From positions 604,736 through 668,735 of the forward strand of contig NZ_LJHS01000005.1 of the NCBI RefSeq assembly GCF_001296045.1: a DNA stretch of 64,000 nt. Reading direction: 5' to 3'. Of this stretch, positions 18,360-26,849 are shown in pieces. The stretch is from Rhizobium sp. AAP43 (lineage in GTDB: Bacteria; Pseudomonadota; Alphaproteobacteria; Rhizobiales; Rhizobiaceae). The translations under genes and the position numbers were made by a program. The notes below the pieces were generated by a model. The model had not been told where the DNA came from. It saw nothing but the letters and a program-made list of their open reading frames with translations, and searched no databases. Each line of letters opens with the position of its first letter. The first letter of the stretch is position 1.

Positions 18360-19225
18360 GCGTCTTCTCCTGGAATGCGGAAGATCCGGTCGAGGATGAT
18401 CGCCAGGATGACGATGCACAGGCCCGCCTCGAAGCCGCGGGCAATATTGACGGTGTTGAGCGCACGCACCACCGGCACGCCGAGGCCGCTTGCACCGACG
18501 AGTGCTGCGATCACCACCATCGACAGCGACAGCATGATGGTCTGGGTGAGGCCGGCCATGATCTGCGGCATGGCGAAGGGTAGTTCCACCTTGCGCAGCA
18601 CCTGCATCGGCGTTGCACCGAAGGCGACAGCCGCTTCGACGAGCGAAGGCGGCGTCGAGATGATGCCAAGGCGCGTCAGGCGGATCGGGGCGGGAATGGC
18701 AAAGATGACCGTTGCGATCAGACCGGGCACCATACCAAGTCCGAAGAGGATCAGCGCCGGGATCAGATAGACGAAGGTCGGAATGGTCTGCATCAGGTCG
18801 AGCACGGGGCGAACGCCTGCATAGAGCCAGGGGCGACGGGCGCAAGCAATGCCGACGGGCACGCCGATCACCATCGAGACCCCGGTTGCGGCCAGCACCA
18901 GGGCCAGCGTTTCCATCGTCTCTTTCCAGTAGCCCTGATTGTAGATGAGGAGCAGGCCGAGGAAGGTGAAGGCGACGACGCCGACCGAACGGCGTATGGC
19001 CCAGGCGACCAGCGAAAAGACGAGGATCATCAGGATCGGATAAAAGCTCTCTGCCGCCGTGCCCTTCACGAAGGTGCCTTGCAGCACAAAGAGCATGGCG
19101 TTGATCGACGCGCTCAGAATGGTGGCGATGAAGTCGAAAACGAAATCGACATTGGCGGTGAGCCAGTCGACGAAGCTCTTCGAGCCGGGGCCGATGGGCA
19201 GTTTGTAGTCAGTCAGGAAATCCAT
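18356..19225 (-). CDS. choW: Choline ABC transporter permease ChoW
   Basis: A 289-residue inner-membrane permease with about six to seven membrane segments and the EAA-type coupling loop (VEAAVAFGATPMQVLRKVELP). It begins MDFLTDYKLPIGP, as ProW/ChoW proteins do. Its stop codon overlaps the choV start by four bases, showing translational coupling. It lies 94 bases after choX, with a GC-rich hairpin between the two. Confidence 0.92.
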   Translation of the reverse strand: MDFLTDYKLPIGPGSKSFVDWLTANVDFVFDFIATILSASINAMLFVLQGTFVKGTAAESFYPILMILVFSLVAWAIRRSVGVVAFTFLGLLLIYNQGYWKETMETLALVLAATGVSMVIGVPVGIACARRPWLYAGVRPVLDLMQTIPTFVYLIPALILFGLGMVPGLIATVIFAIPAPIRLTRLGIISTPPSLVEAAVAFGATPMQVLRKVELPFAMPQIMAGLTQTIMLSLSMVVIAALVGASGLGVPVVRALNTVNIARGFEAGLCIVILAIILDRIFRIPGEDA

Positions 19226-19263
19226 GCGTGTCCCCGAATAGGCTTATGATCATTGCCTGGAGG

Positions 19264-19297
19264 CCGCGCGGCAGGGTCCTCCCTCCCGGCCGCGCGG
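19264..19297 (-). promoter_or_regulatory. Intercistronic hairpin between choX and choW
   Basis: The 9-base GC stem CCGCGCGGC (19264-19272) pairs with GCCGCGCGG (19289-19297) across a 16-base loop, with no T-run after it. A stem here would protect the choX message from 3' decay and let the binding protein be made in excess of the permease, a common arrangement in binding-protein operons. Confidence 0.6.
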
Positions 19298-19319
19298 TTC
19301 CACATTCGATGAACGAAGA

Positions 19320-20276
19320 TTAGAGGCCGAGGGCCGTCTTCACTGCAGCAAGACCATCGCTGCCGTCCTTGGTCGTGACGCCGGCGAGCCAGGGCTCGAT
19401 TGCTGCCGGGTTGGCCTTCAGCCAGGCGCTGGCGGCCGCTTCCGCATCCTCGCCGTCGTTCAGGATCTTGCCCATGATCTCGTTTTCCATCTGGAGCGAG
19501 AACTTGAGGTTGGTGACGAACTTGCCGACATTCGGGCACTCGGCCGTGTAGCCGGCGCGTGTGTTGGTGAAGATGGTCGCGCCACCGAAGTTCGCGCCGA
19601 AGATCTCGTCACCGCCGGACAGATAGGTCAGCTTGAAGTTGGCGTTCATCGGATGCGGTTCCCAGCCGAGGAAGACGACGGGTTCGCCATCCTTTTCGGC
19701 ACGAGCAACCTGGGCCAGCATGCCCTGTTCGGAGGATTCAACCACTTCGAAACCGTCGAGGCCGAACTTGCCGCCGTCGATCATGTCGAGGATCAGGCGA
19801 TTGCCGTCATTGCCGGGCTCGATGCCGTAGATCTTGCCGCCGAGGGCGTCTTTGTTCTTGGCGATATCGGCGAAGTCCTTGATGCCGAGTTCAGCGCCCT
19901 TGGCGTTGGTCGCGAGCGTGTATTTTGCGCCTTCAAGGTTCGGTCCGAAGATTTCGACCGACTTGTCGTCGCGATAAGGCGCAATATCGGCTTCCATGGT
20001 CGGCATCCAGTTGCCGAGGAAGACGTCAATGTCCTTGTTCTTCAGCGACGAGTAAGTGACCGGTACGGAGAGAACAGTGGTCGTCGGCTCGTAGCCGAGC
20101 GCCTTCAGGAGCACCGAAGCGGTTGCCGTGGTGGCCGTGATGTCGGTCCAGCCGACATCGGAGAAGCGAACGGTCGAGCAGCTTTCGGCTTCGGCAGCGG
20201 AGAGCGGTGCCGCGCTGACGGCGATCAGCGATACGGTGGCTGCGAGAAGGCGACGACAAGTGGTGAGGCTATTCAT
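19320..20276 (-). CDS. choX: Choline-binding periplasmic protein ChoX
   Basis: A 318-residue periplasmic binding protein with a signal peptide ending near LSAAEA. The mature protein has the aromatic-box landmarks of ChoX: FSDVGWTDI, FLGNWMPTME, AKYTLATN and FLGWEPHPMN. These match the tryptophans, tyrosine and aspartate that cage the choline head group in the Sinorhizobium protein. The start MNSLTTCRRLL at 20276 is chosen because the signal peptide begins there. It is the first gene of choXWV. Confidence 0.92.
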   Translation of the reverse strand: MNSLTTCRRLLAATVSLIAVSAAPLSAAEAESCSTVRFSDVGWTDITATTATASVLLKALGYEPTTTVLSVPVTYSSLKNKDIDVFLGNWMPTMEADIAPYRDDKSVEIFGPNLEGAKYTLATNAKGAELGIKDFADIAKNKDALGGKIYGIEPGNDGNRLILDMIDGGKFGLDGFEVVESSEQGMLAQVARAEKDGEPVVFLGWEPHPMNANFKLTYLSGGDEIFGANFGGATIFTNTRAGYTAECPNVGKFVTNLKFSLQMENEIMGKILNDGEDAEAAASAWLKANPAAIEPWLAGVTTKDGSDGLAAVKTALGL

Positions 20277-20542
20277 AGTGAAGACTCCCGGTTCTTTTTT
20301 TGAGGTTCCCAACTCAACATTCAATACCCGAAATTGCAAGGAGGCCCGCGCATTTGCGTCGCAGGAGCGGCCCCGTTTGCGACTCTGACAAATTTTGTGT
20401 CTGAGATGCGGTGTTCGTCGCGCTGGACGCCGATCTTGCCCGGATTGATCCGCGTCAAAGCGCGGACTTGTGGAACCGGTCCATCATGGTTCTTATCAGC
20501 GATGCTGCATCGGCAGCGCGTGAAGGGAATATAGGAGTGTTC

Positions 20543-20941
20543 ATGAAGACGTCGTCCAAATTCGTGTTGCTTTCCGGTGCCATGGCCATGCTGGCCGCGC
20601 CGGTATCGGCGATTGCGGCCGGGGATCCGGTTGCCGGCGCCAAGGCCTTCAAAGTCTGTCAGGCCTGTCATGTCGCCACCGAGGCGAAGAACAAGGTGGG
20701 CCCGCATCTCTCTGGCGTCGTTGGCCGCGCCGTGGGTACGGCTGAAGGCTACAAATACTCGCCGGCCATGACCGAATTCGGCCAGGGAAAAGTGTGGGAC
20801 GAAGCGCTTCTCACCGAATATCTCAAGGCGCCGAAGGCCATGGTCAAAGGGACAAAGATGGCCTTTGCCGGCGTCAAGAAAGACGAGGATATCGCCAACA
20901 TCATCGCTTATCTCAAGGATCCGGCGGCCGGCGGTCAGTAA
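20543..20941 (+). CDS. Class I cytochrome c (c550/c2 type)
   Basis: A 132-residue periplasmic cytochrome. A signal peptide (MKTSSKFVLLSGAMAMLAAPVSAIA) is followed by the heme-attachment motif CQACH; the sixth ligand is probably the methionine in GTKMAF. The KVGPHLSGVVGR and YLKAPKAMVKGTKM stretches are typical of rhizobial cytochrome c550/c2, electron carriers between the bc1 complex and oxidases. The start has GGAG about 6 bases upstream. It is monocistronic, ending at the hairpin at 20961. Confidence 0.92.
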   Translation: MKTSSKFVLLSGAMAMLAAPVSAIAAGDPVAGAKAFKVCQACHVATEAKNKVGPHLSGVVGRAVGTAEGYKYSPAMTEFGQGKVWDEALLTEYLKAPKAMVKGTKMAFAGVKKDEDIANIIAYLKDPAAGGQ

Positions 20942-20960
20942 GGCCTGTATTTCGACCCTG

Positions 20961-20994
20961 AATTGCGACGGTGTTGCTCCGCTGTCGCAATTTT
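20961..20994 (+). terminator. Terminator of the cytochrome c gene
   Basis: The stem AATTGCGAC (20961-20969) pairs with GTCGCAATT (20984-20992) and runs into four T. It lies 20 bases after the stop codon. Confidence 0.8.
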
Positions 20995-21146
20995 CCACCA
21001 GAAGATCTTGTAGCGTCATCAACACCCTCCATATCGGTAGGGTGTAACGCATGTGTGCGATGCGATACTTTTTCGTGTCTGGAAACGCGTTATGGTGGCC
21101 ACGACAAGGGTCCGGCGCTTTGCCGGTGGGACGACAGGGAGACGAC

Positions 21147-22235
21147 ATGGCGAGTTTGCAATCCTTCGACAGTGAAATCGAGAAGACGCGGGCGATCGTT
21201 GCGGAGATGCGTGGCAAGATCGAGCAGTCGGGCAGTGTGCTCGATACGCTGGCGAAGAGCGACAGCAAGCTCACCGATCCGAATTTCGACATTGAAAACG
21301 CCCGGATCTCGGATGTGCTCAATCAGCAGAAGGTGATGGAATCGAACATCGCCGACCTGATCATCGGGCTCGAGGATGCGACCAATGTCTTCGGCTCCGA
21401 ATTCGAGAGCATGAAGAGCTTCTCCGGCTTTGAAAAATTCATCGGTGTCTTTTCCAGGCAGCGGGCGCAACGGATGCGCACCGAGCGCGTGCGCAACATG
21501 TCGCTTGCCGGCAATCTGCAGGAACTGCTGGCCAAGTCGGATAGCATTGTCGGCATCCTGAAGGACCAGAAGGCTGTGCTTGAGCAGCGTTATGCGAGTT
21601 CGGAACAGAGCCTGATCCAGGTCATCGAACGGCGCAAGCAGACCATTGCCAATCTGGAGACGACGCAAACCCGGATCGAGCAGCTGAACCCGATGTTGCT
21701 CGACATCGAAAGCAAGATCGCCGCCTCGACCGACACCGGCGAGCGGACCGATCTGGAGGCAGAGCGCTCCAAGCTTGCGACCGAATACAATCAGGCCCAG
21801 GCACGCGAGCAGGAGCTCTTGGCGGAAAGCCAGACGCTGGAACGCTACACCTCGATGTTCCAGACCTTCGTCGATTCGCTCAACAACCAGATCGCGGCGC
21901 AGAACACGCTGATCAACAAGCTGACCATCGATACCGAGCAGCGCATCGTGCTCTACAAGGCGCTTGAGGATTCGTTGAAGACCGCTGCCCAGCAGGAGGT
22001 TGCTCACCGGATCAACACGCTCGGTTCCCAGGTCGATACGGCGGCCGAGGAAACCATGGCCGGTATTGGTGCTGCCGCCCAGCGCCATATCGGCGATCTC
22101 CTGGAGCTGCACGAGAAGAACATGCTCTCGACCGCAGATATCCAGCGCCGCAAGAAGCTCGCCGACGATGCATTTTCCCGCCGCTTCCAGACGGTGATCG
22201 AAAAGCACAATTCGGCCAATTACGTGAAGCCTTGA
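21147..22235 (+). CDS. Coiled-coil protein, weakly TelA-like (first gene of SPFH/AAA cluster)
   Basis: A 362-residue, almost wholly helical protein rich in Gln, Glu and Ala with long predicted coiled coils and no signal peptide or membrane segment. The organisation (a FEKFIGVFSRQRAQR stretch, a long helical middle, QRIVLYKALEDSLKTA near residue 285) recalls the toxic-anion-resistance TelA family, but I rate this likeness as weak. The start ATG at 21147 has AGGGAGA upstream; the frame open from 21051 has no family support. It is followed 40 bases later by the SPFH gene on the same strand. A scaffold role on a membrane assembly is a reasonable inference, no more. Confidence 0.7.
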   Translation: MASLQSFDSEIEKTRAIVAEMRGKIEQSGSVLDTLAKSDSKLTDPNFDIENARISDVLNQQKVMESNIADLIIGLEDATNVFGSEFESMKSFSGFEKFIGVFSRQRAQRMRTERVRNMSLAGNLQELLAKSDSIVGILKDQKAVLEQRYASSEQSLIQVIERRKQTIANLETTQTRIEQLNPMLLDIESKIAASTDTGERTDLEAERSKLATEYNQAQAREQELLAESQTLERYTSMFQTFVDSLNNQIAAQNTLINKLTIDTEQRIVLYKALEDSLKTAAQQEVAHRINTLGSQVDTAAEETMAGIGAAAQRHIGDLLELHEKNMLSTADIQRRKKLADDAFSRRFQTVIEKHNSANYVKP

Positions 22236-22275
22236 AGCGGGCCGGAGCCGCCCGCTGTTTCAGGAGAAAGATAGC

Positions 22276-23166
22276 ATGAGTAATAATGCGGTGCCTGCGC
22301 AATCCGGCGTGGGCAGCTCGGTTCTGCGTGGCCTCATTCTGGCCGGTGTTGCGGGTATCGCCGTCCTGATGGTCGTCACCGGCAGTTTCTACACGGTTGA
22401 CGAAGGTGAGCGCGGGGTCATCCTGCGCACCGGCGCCGTGGTCGGGACAGCCGAGCCGGGCCTTGGTTTCAAGCTTCCTTTCCTTGACCGGGTGGTCATG
22501 GTGAGCACGCAGAGCCGCGCCCAGATCTATGACGAAGTGGCCACCTATTCCCGCGACCAGCAGGCGGCAAACCTGAAGCTCTCGGTGAACTATCGCCTGC
22601 CGCCCGACCAGGTGGAGCGGATCTATGCCGATTACGGCGGCGAGGATGGTCTCGTCAGCCGCCTGGTTGACCGGCGGGTCTATGAGCAGACGAAGACGGT
22701 CTTCGGACGGTTCAATGCGGCGACCGCCATTCAGGAGCGCGCGCGCCTCAATGCCGAGATCGAGCAGGCAATCCGCGAATCGGTCATCGGGCCTGTGATC
22801 ATCGACAGCGTGCAGGTCGAGAACATCGATTTCTCCGAAGCCTATGAGCAGTCGATCGAAAACCGCATGCTGGCGGAGGTCGAGGTACAGAAACTGCGCC
22901 AGAATGCCGAGCGCGAGAAGGTTCAGGCCGAGATCACCGTCACCCAGGCCAACGCCCAGGCGGCATCGATCCGGGCGGAAGCCGAGGCGCGAGCCGAAGC
23001 CACTCGTCTTGCCGGCGACGCCGAGGCCGATGCGATCCGCGCCAAGGGTGCGGCCTTGCGCGACAATCCGGAACTGATCAACCTGACCGCTGCCGAGCGT
23101 TGGGATGGGCAACTTCCGACGACGATGATCCCGGGAGCGGCCGTGCCCTTTATCGGCACGAAGTAA
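22276..23166 (+). CDS. SPFH/prohibitin-like membrane protein
   Basis: A 296-residue band-7 (SPFH) protein. One N-terminal membrane segment (about residues 18-36) is followed by the SPFH domain (VDEGERGVILRTGAVVGTAEPGLGFKLPFLD), then a long coiled coil (EVEVQKLRQNAEREKVQAE) and an Ala/Glu/Arg repeat region, ending TMIPGAAVPFIGTK. It resembles HflC and prohibitins, which form ring-like cages on membranes and regulate proteases such as FtsH. No HflK partner or FtsH is nearby; the AAA+ protein two genes downstream is not a protease. It has an AGGAGA-type ribosome site. Confidence 0.88.
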   Translation: MSNNAVPAQSGVGSSVLRGLILAGVAGIAVLMVVTGSFYTVDEGERGVILRTGAVVGTAEPGLGFKLPFLDRVVMVSTQSRAQIYDEVATYSRDQQAANLKLSVNYRLPPDQVERIYADYGGEDGLVSRLVDRRVYEQTKTVFGRFNAATAIQERARLNAEIEQAIRESVIGPVIIDSVQVENIDFSEAYEQSIENRMLAEVEVQKLRQNAEREKVQAEITVTQANAQAASIRAEAEARAEATRLAGDAEADAIRAKGAALRDNPELINLTAAERWDGQLPTTMIPGAAVPFIGTK

Positions 23167-23208
23167 GGGCGCAGAGAGATAGCGTCGGGGGACGAGGGAG
23201 ATGACGCG

Positions 23209-24357
23209 ATGATCCATGCAACCGAAACGGCGGTTTCGCCCTATTTCAACGCCATTCGCTCGGCGCTTGGCGGACTGGAGACATTTTTCTCCGGTCCGCA
23301 GCCGGCGGACGCGCTGCTTGGGCAATCAGCGCTTCACATGCTTCCCTATCTGGACCGGCTGCGCAATTCCTTCGCCTGCTGGCAGAACCGCATCGACTTT
23401 ACCGGGCAGTTCCGCATCGCCCGGGCTGAGAGCGGTTTTCCCGTCTTTCAGAACGTCCTGGAACTGGAAAACGACCGGGCAGGTTCCGCCCAACGGCTCG
23501 CCGCCATTCCGGCTGCCGATGCGCTGAAGCAGGACATGGTGGATTTCATCCTGCGCCAGCGTGCCTTTCCGTCAGCCCTGCAGCAGCAGATCGCCGAGCG
23601 CCTCTATCTGGAGCGTGTCAGTGCCGGCGAAATTTTCTCGCCTCTGGTCTTGCCGACGACCGTGGGGGTCGCGGTCAATCCGAAGTCGCGTCGGCCAAGC
23701 TATCTCGTCAGCTGGGCAGCGTTTGATGGCACGAGCACGCTGCCGATGATCTATCTGGCCACCGTCGAGGACAGTTCCGAGAATGTCGGCCGTATCCTGG
23801 TGACGGAGGAAGGCAGGCTGAACGCCGAGGTCGAGATTCCGCTGCCGGTGGGCGGCCTGCTCAATCCGGACCTTGCACGGGCCTTTGATGATTTCTGCGG
23901 CAAGAATTCGTCCTATTCGCTGACGCCGGCGACGATCGCCACAAACATGGATCGGGATTTCGAGATGCTGCATCCGAAATCGCTCGGCCGTGTCGTCCTC
24001 GGTCCCTTTTATTCCGCCGGGATTACCGAGAATACCGGGCGTGTGAACGACATCCTCAGCCGGGTGCGCAAGCCTGAGAATGCCTGGGTCATGACCTGGA
24101 CCGTGCAGGAGGTGTTTTCCAAACGCGAGCAGCCAGCGGTGAAGGGCTTCTTTTCCTCGACGCCGGCATCGCAGGAATTCCACATCGAGACCCATGATCT
24201 CGAAGCGGCGCGCATGGGCGTCTCGGCTTACGAGAAGCACGCGCTTGTGCCGCATGATGCCTATCAGGCGCTGTATGCAGCCGGCGAGACCAAGGCGGTC
24301 TTCGAGAATTTCAAGGTACACGTGATTTCCGGCGATCAGATCGTCAGCGAGGTTTGA
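23209..24357 (+). CDS. Protein of unknown function in SPFH/AAA cluster
   Basis: A 382-residue soluble protein without a signal peptide, membrane segment or motif I recognise. The N-terminal third is helical; the middle has beta-rich stretches (SYLVSWAAFDGTSTLPMIYLATVEDS, split here only for description), and FYSAGITENTGRVNDIL and WVMTWTVQEVFSKRE follow. GAGGGAG lies upstream of the ATG at 23209. Its stop is only 3 bases before the AAA+ start, so the two are translationally linked and the proteins may form one complex. Confidence 0.7.
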   Translation: MIHATETAVSPYFNAIRSALGGLETFFSGPQPADALLGQSALHMLPYLDRLRNSFACWQNRIDFTGQFRIARAESGFPVFQNVLELENDRAGSAQRLAAIPAADALKQDMVDFILRQRAFPSALQQQIAERLYLERVSAGEIFSPLVLPTTVGVAVNPKSRRPSYLVSWAAFDGTSTLPMIYLATVEDSSENVGRILVTEEGRLNAEVEIPLPVGGLLNPDLARAFDDFCGKNSSYSLTPATIATNMDRDFEMLHPKSLGRVVLGPFYSAGITENTGRVNDILSRVRKPENAWVMTWTVQEVFSKREQPAVKGFFSSTPASQEFHIETHDLEAARMGVSAYEKHALVPHDAYQALYAAGETKAVFENFKVHVISGDQIVSEV

Positions 24358-24360
24358 GAG

Positions 24361-26277
24361 ATGAGCGAATTGACCGCAGGCCTGACCACGCTGCACGAAG
24401 CCGATATTGCCAAACACCTGACCGTTGCCCAGGGGCTCGTCACCCGTTTCATCATGCTCGACAGCGGTGATGGCGAGGGTGCAGGCAGCGCCATCGCTGG
24501 CACGGGGCGGCGCTTCGTCTCGACCGTTTCGACGGGCGCGGTGCGCAAGACCCGCGAGGTCGAGCTTGTAAAGACCATCCAGGCGACGGGGCAGGGCGAT
24601 CCGCTGATGACGCCTGCCCAGCATACGGTGCTTTACCGTATCAGGCGCGGCGTTCAGATTGCGCTTGCCGTCGGCGAGGTCTTTGCCCGCCAGACCGAGC
24701 TTGAGAGCCTGCAGGCCCGCAATATCACCGCCCCTTTGCAGGGCGAGGAGGCGGCCCGGTTCAAGGGGCTGCTAGCCTCGGCATCCTATGTCTGCGCCTT
24801 CGCCTTTTCAGCCTATCTGCTGGCAACGGTTGCGGGCGAGAGCGCGCAGCTTGACGGCTTGCGCGAGCCGGATTTCCTGTTCGATACGCCCCAGGACGGC
24901 TTGAAAAGTCTGATCGGCGGACTGGATACAGCCTTGAAGGGGGCGGGCGACGACACGACCGTGATCGGCCGAAGCCGCGCCTTTGCCGAACTTGCCCTGC
25001 AGGGGCTGCTGACGCGCAAGGCCCGCTTCGAGCATCTCGGAGCCTTCGAGAACGCCCATATCCGCGTCGACCAGGATGACTTTACCCTTGATGGCTTCGA
25101 CGCCGTGCCGAGCGCCAAATCCAAACCGCTGTCGATGAGCTTCAAGAAGCCGGAAGAGATCATTGGCAATCACATCGCCAAGTATCAGGCGCTGAAGCTT
25201 GCCAAGATGCTGATGGCCTATGATTTCGACCGGCAGATGAACCCCTTTGTCGAACTCGGCGGCTTTCTCTTCACCTTTATCGGCGATGGCATGCCGGGCA
25301 CCGGCAAGACGATCCTGATCCAGATGCTGGCGGGTCTCTTGAACGACTACTGCCGGATGGCGGGTTATGCCTTCCATTACGAGAATTTCGGCGTCGATCA
25401 GATCTCGTCCTATCAGGGCAAGTCGGGCCAGAATGCCAAGAGCTTCGTCAACAACGTGCTCAACCCGCGCGTCATCGGCTTCGGCACGATCGACGACGTC
25501 GACCAGGTCACGGCCAAGCGCTCCGACGATCGGGCATCATCAGGCCAGCATGAGGTGACCGCCGTGCTGATGGAGAGCTTTGCCGGCGCCTCGACCGTCG
25601 TGCGCGGCAATGCCACCTTCGGCATGTTCTCCAACTATCCGGAAAATGTCGACGATGCGCTGCGCCAGCGCGCCGGCGCCCGGTGGCTGGTCGATGGACC
25701 GCAGACGCGCGAGGATTATATCGACATCTTCTCGCTGCTGGTCGGCAAGAACCACGACATTCCGCTAGGCGAGCATCAGCTCTTTGCCGGTCAGGAGATC
25801 CAGAAGGCCGTCAGCCGGTCCTATGGCGAGCACGACAGGCCGAAGGAAGAGGGGCTTGTGGCGGTCTGGGAGCGTCATGAAGCGGCGAACGGCAAGATCG
25901 AGACGCTGGCCGATGTCGGCGCCTATCTGCACGCAATCAAGCTTGCCGAGCCTCGCTTCACTGGCCGCGCCATCAAGAACATCACCGACGCCGTGAAGAT
26001 GCGAGCCATGGATGTCGAGCTGCCCGATGTCTGGTTCGAGAGCCCTGATGTCTTCCTGCACAAGCCCTATGACGAGAAGAAAGCGATGATCTCCGAGCTG
26101 CGCGGCCCGGTAACGATGGCGATGATCCTGCAGGAGATCAACCGCTACGCCGACAGCGAATTCCGCTATGCCGACAAGTCGGATGAAGCGGCGGTCAACG
26201 AGATCATTCGGCGGGAAAGGCAGCGGGAGCGGGCGATTGGCGAGATCGGGAGGCTGAAGGCGGAGGGGACGTGGTGA
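24361..26277 (+). CDS. AAA+ ATPase of the SPFH cluster
   Basis: A 638-residue protein with an N-terminal helical region of about 290 residues and a AAA+ module. Walker A is GDGMPGTGKT (308-317). The Walker B region reads VIGFGTIDDVD (371-381), which lacks the usual four hydrophobics plus DE and is a divergent form. A sensor-1-like NATFGMFSNYPENVDDALRQR follows, with arginine-finger candidates near R435-R441. No protease, helicase or other catalytic motif is present, so it is probably a remodelling ATPase acting on its neighbours. It begins 3 bases after the preceding gene. Confidence 0.85.
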   Translation: MSELTAGLTTLHEADIAKHLTVAQGLVTRFIMLDSGDGEGAGSAIAGTGRRFVSTVSTGAVRKTREVELVKTIQATGQGDPLMTPAQHTVLYRIRRGVQIALAVGEVFARQTELESLQARNITAPLQGEEAARFKGLLASASYVCAFAFSAYLLATVAGESAQLDGLREPDFLFDTPQDGLKSLIGGLDTALKGAGDDTTVIGRSRAFAELALQGLLTRKARFEHLGAFENAHIRVDQDDFTLDGFDAVPSAKSKPLSMSFKKPEEIIGNHIAKYQALKLAKMLMAYDFDRQMNPFVELGGFLFTFIGDGMPGTGKTILIQMLAGLLNDYCRMAGYAFHYENFGVDQISSYQGKSGQNAKSFVNNVLNPRVIGFGTIDDVDQVTAKRSDDRASSGQHEVTAVLMESFAGASTVVRGNATFGMFSNYPENVDDALRQRAGARWLVDGPQTREDYIDIFSLLVGKNHDIPLGEHQLFAGQEIQKAVSRSYGEHDRPKEEGLVAVWERHEAANGKIETLADVGAYLHAIKLAEPRFTGRAIKNITDAVKMRAMDVELPDVWFESPDVFLHKPYDEKKAMISELRGPVTMAMILQEINRYADSEFRYADKSDEAAVNEIIRRERQRERAIGEIGRLKAEGTW

Positions 26278-26294
26278 GGGGCTGATGTTGCGCT

Positions 26295-26407
26295 TGCCCC
26301 TCATCTGCCCTTCGGGCACCTTCTCCCGTAAACGAGGAGAAGGCCTCGCCGCCGGCCGAGCGCTCCTCCCTCTCCCCGCTTGCGGGGAGAGGGTAGGCTG
26401 AGGGGCA
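26295..26407. repeat. RIME-like palindromic intergenic repeat
   Basis: A 113-base element bounded by TGCCCCTCA (26295-26303) and its inverse TGAGGGGCA (26399-26407). Inside are three hairpins: CTGCCC-TTC-GGGCA, CCTTCTCC...GGAGAAGG and CCCTCTCCCC-GCTT-GGGGAGAGGG. This is the architecture of rhizobial intergenic mosaic elements. It lies between the AAA+ gene and the DUF559 gene, interrupting an otherwise very tight cluster. Confidence 0.8.
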
Positions 26408-26444
26408 TTTGCAGAACGCCGAACGACTGGGCGAGGGCCAATAC

Positions 26445-26849
26445 ATGCGAGGGGCGAACAAGGGGAGGACGGCACGTGCGAGAAGCCTGCGAAAAGTCGA
26501 CAACGATGCCGAAGCCGTATTGCGGGCTGAGCTTCGAGGACGGCGTCTTGCGGGGCGAAAATTCGTCCGCCAGTTCCCAATCGGTCCCTACTATGCCGGT
26601 TTTGCCTGCCGTGAGGCACTTCTGATGGTGGAAGTGGACGGTAGCCAGCACGTTGACAGTGCGTATGATGCAAGACGGAATGCCTTTATGAACGCGAATG
26701 AGTGGTCAGTGGTCAGGTTTTGGAACGTCGATATCCTCAAGGAATGCGAGGCTGTGCTGGAAACCCTGATCGCGGTACTTGATGGTCGTCGTACCGAAGG
26801 CACAATCAGCGGAGACCTGACATATCTGCCGGCAGGCCGTCTCCCATGA
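26445..26849 (+). CDS. DUF559 / Vsr-like endonuclease-fold protein
   Basis: A 134-residue protein of the DUF559 family, a PD-(D/E)xK nuclease-like fold related to Vsr. Typical signatures are LRKVDNDAEAVLRAELRGRRL, KFVRQFPIGPYYAGFACR, LLMVEVDGSQH and VVRFWNVDILKE. The glutamate/aspartate of VEVDGSQH would be metal ligands. Small genes of this family occur in many copies in rhizobial genomes, often beside palindromic repeats as here. I chose MRGANKGRTARARS at 26445 as the start. Its stop overlaps the next start (ATGA), so it is translationally coupled to the cluster. Cellular role unknown. Confidence 0.8.
   Translation: MRGANKGRTARARSLRKVDNDAEAVLRAELRGRRLAGRKFVRQFPIGPYYAGFACREALLMVEVDGSQHVDSAYDARRNAFMNANEWSVVRFWNVDILKECEAVLETLIAVLDGRRTEGTISGDLTYLPAGRLP

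Noticed and set aside
18360..18845. A 162-codon N-terminal extension of the choV frame.
   Set aside because: It lies wholly inside choW in another frame and has an Arg/Pro/His-rich shadow composition; the ATGA overlap marks the real choV start.
23572..24624. A 350-codon minus-strand open frame within the SPFH cluster.
   Set aside because: It is a shadow of the genes at 23209 and 24361 and would conflict with their 3-base junction and ribosome site.
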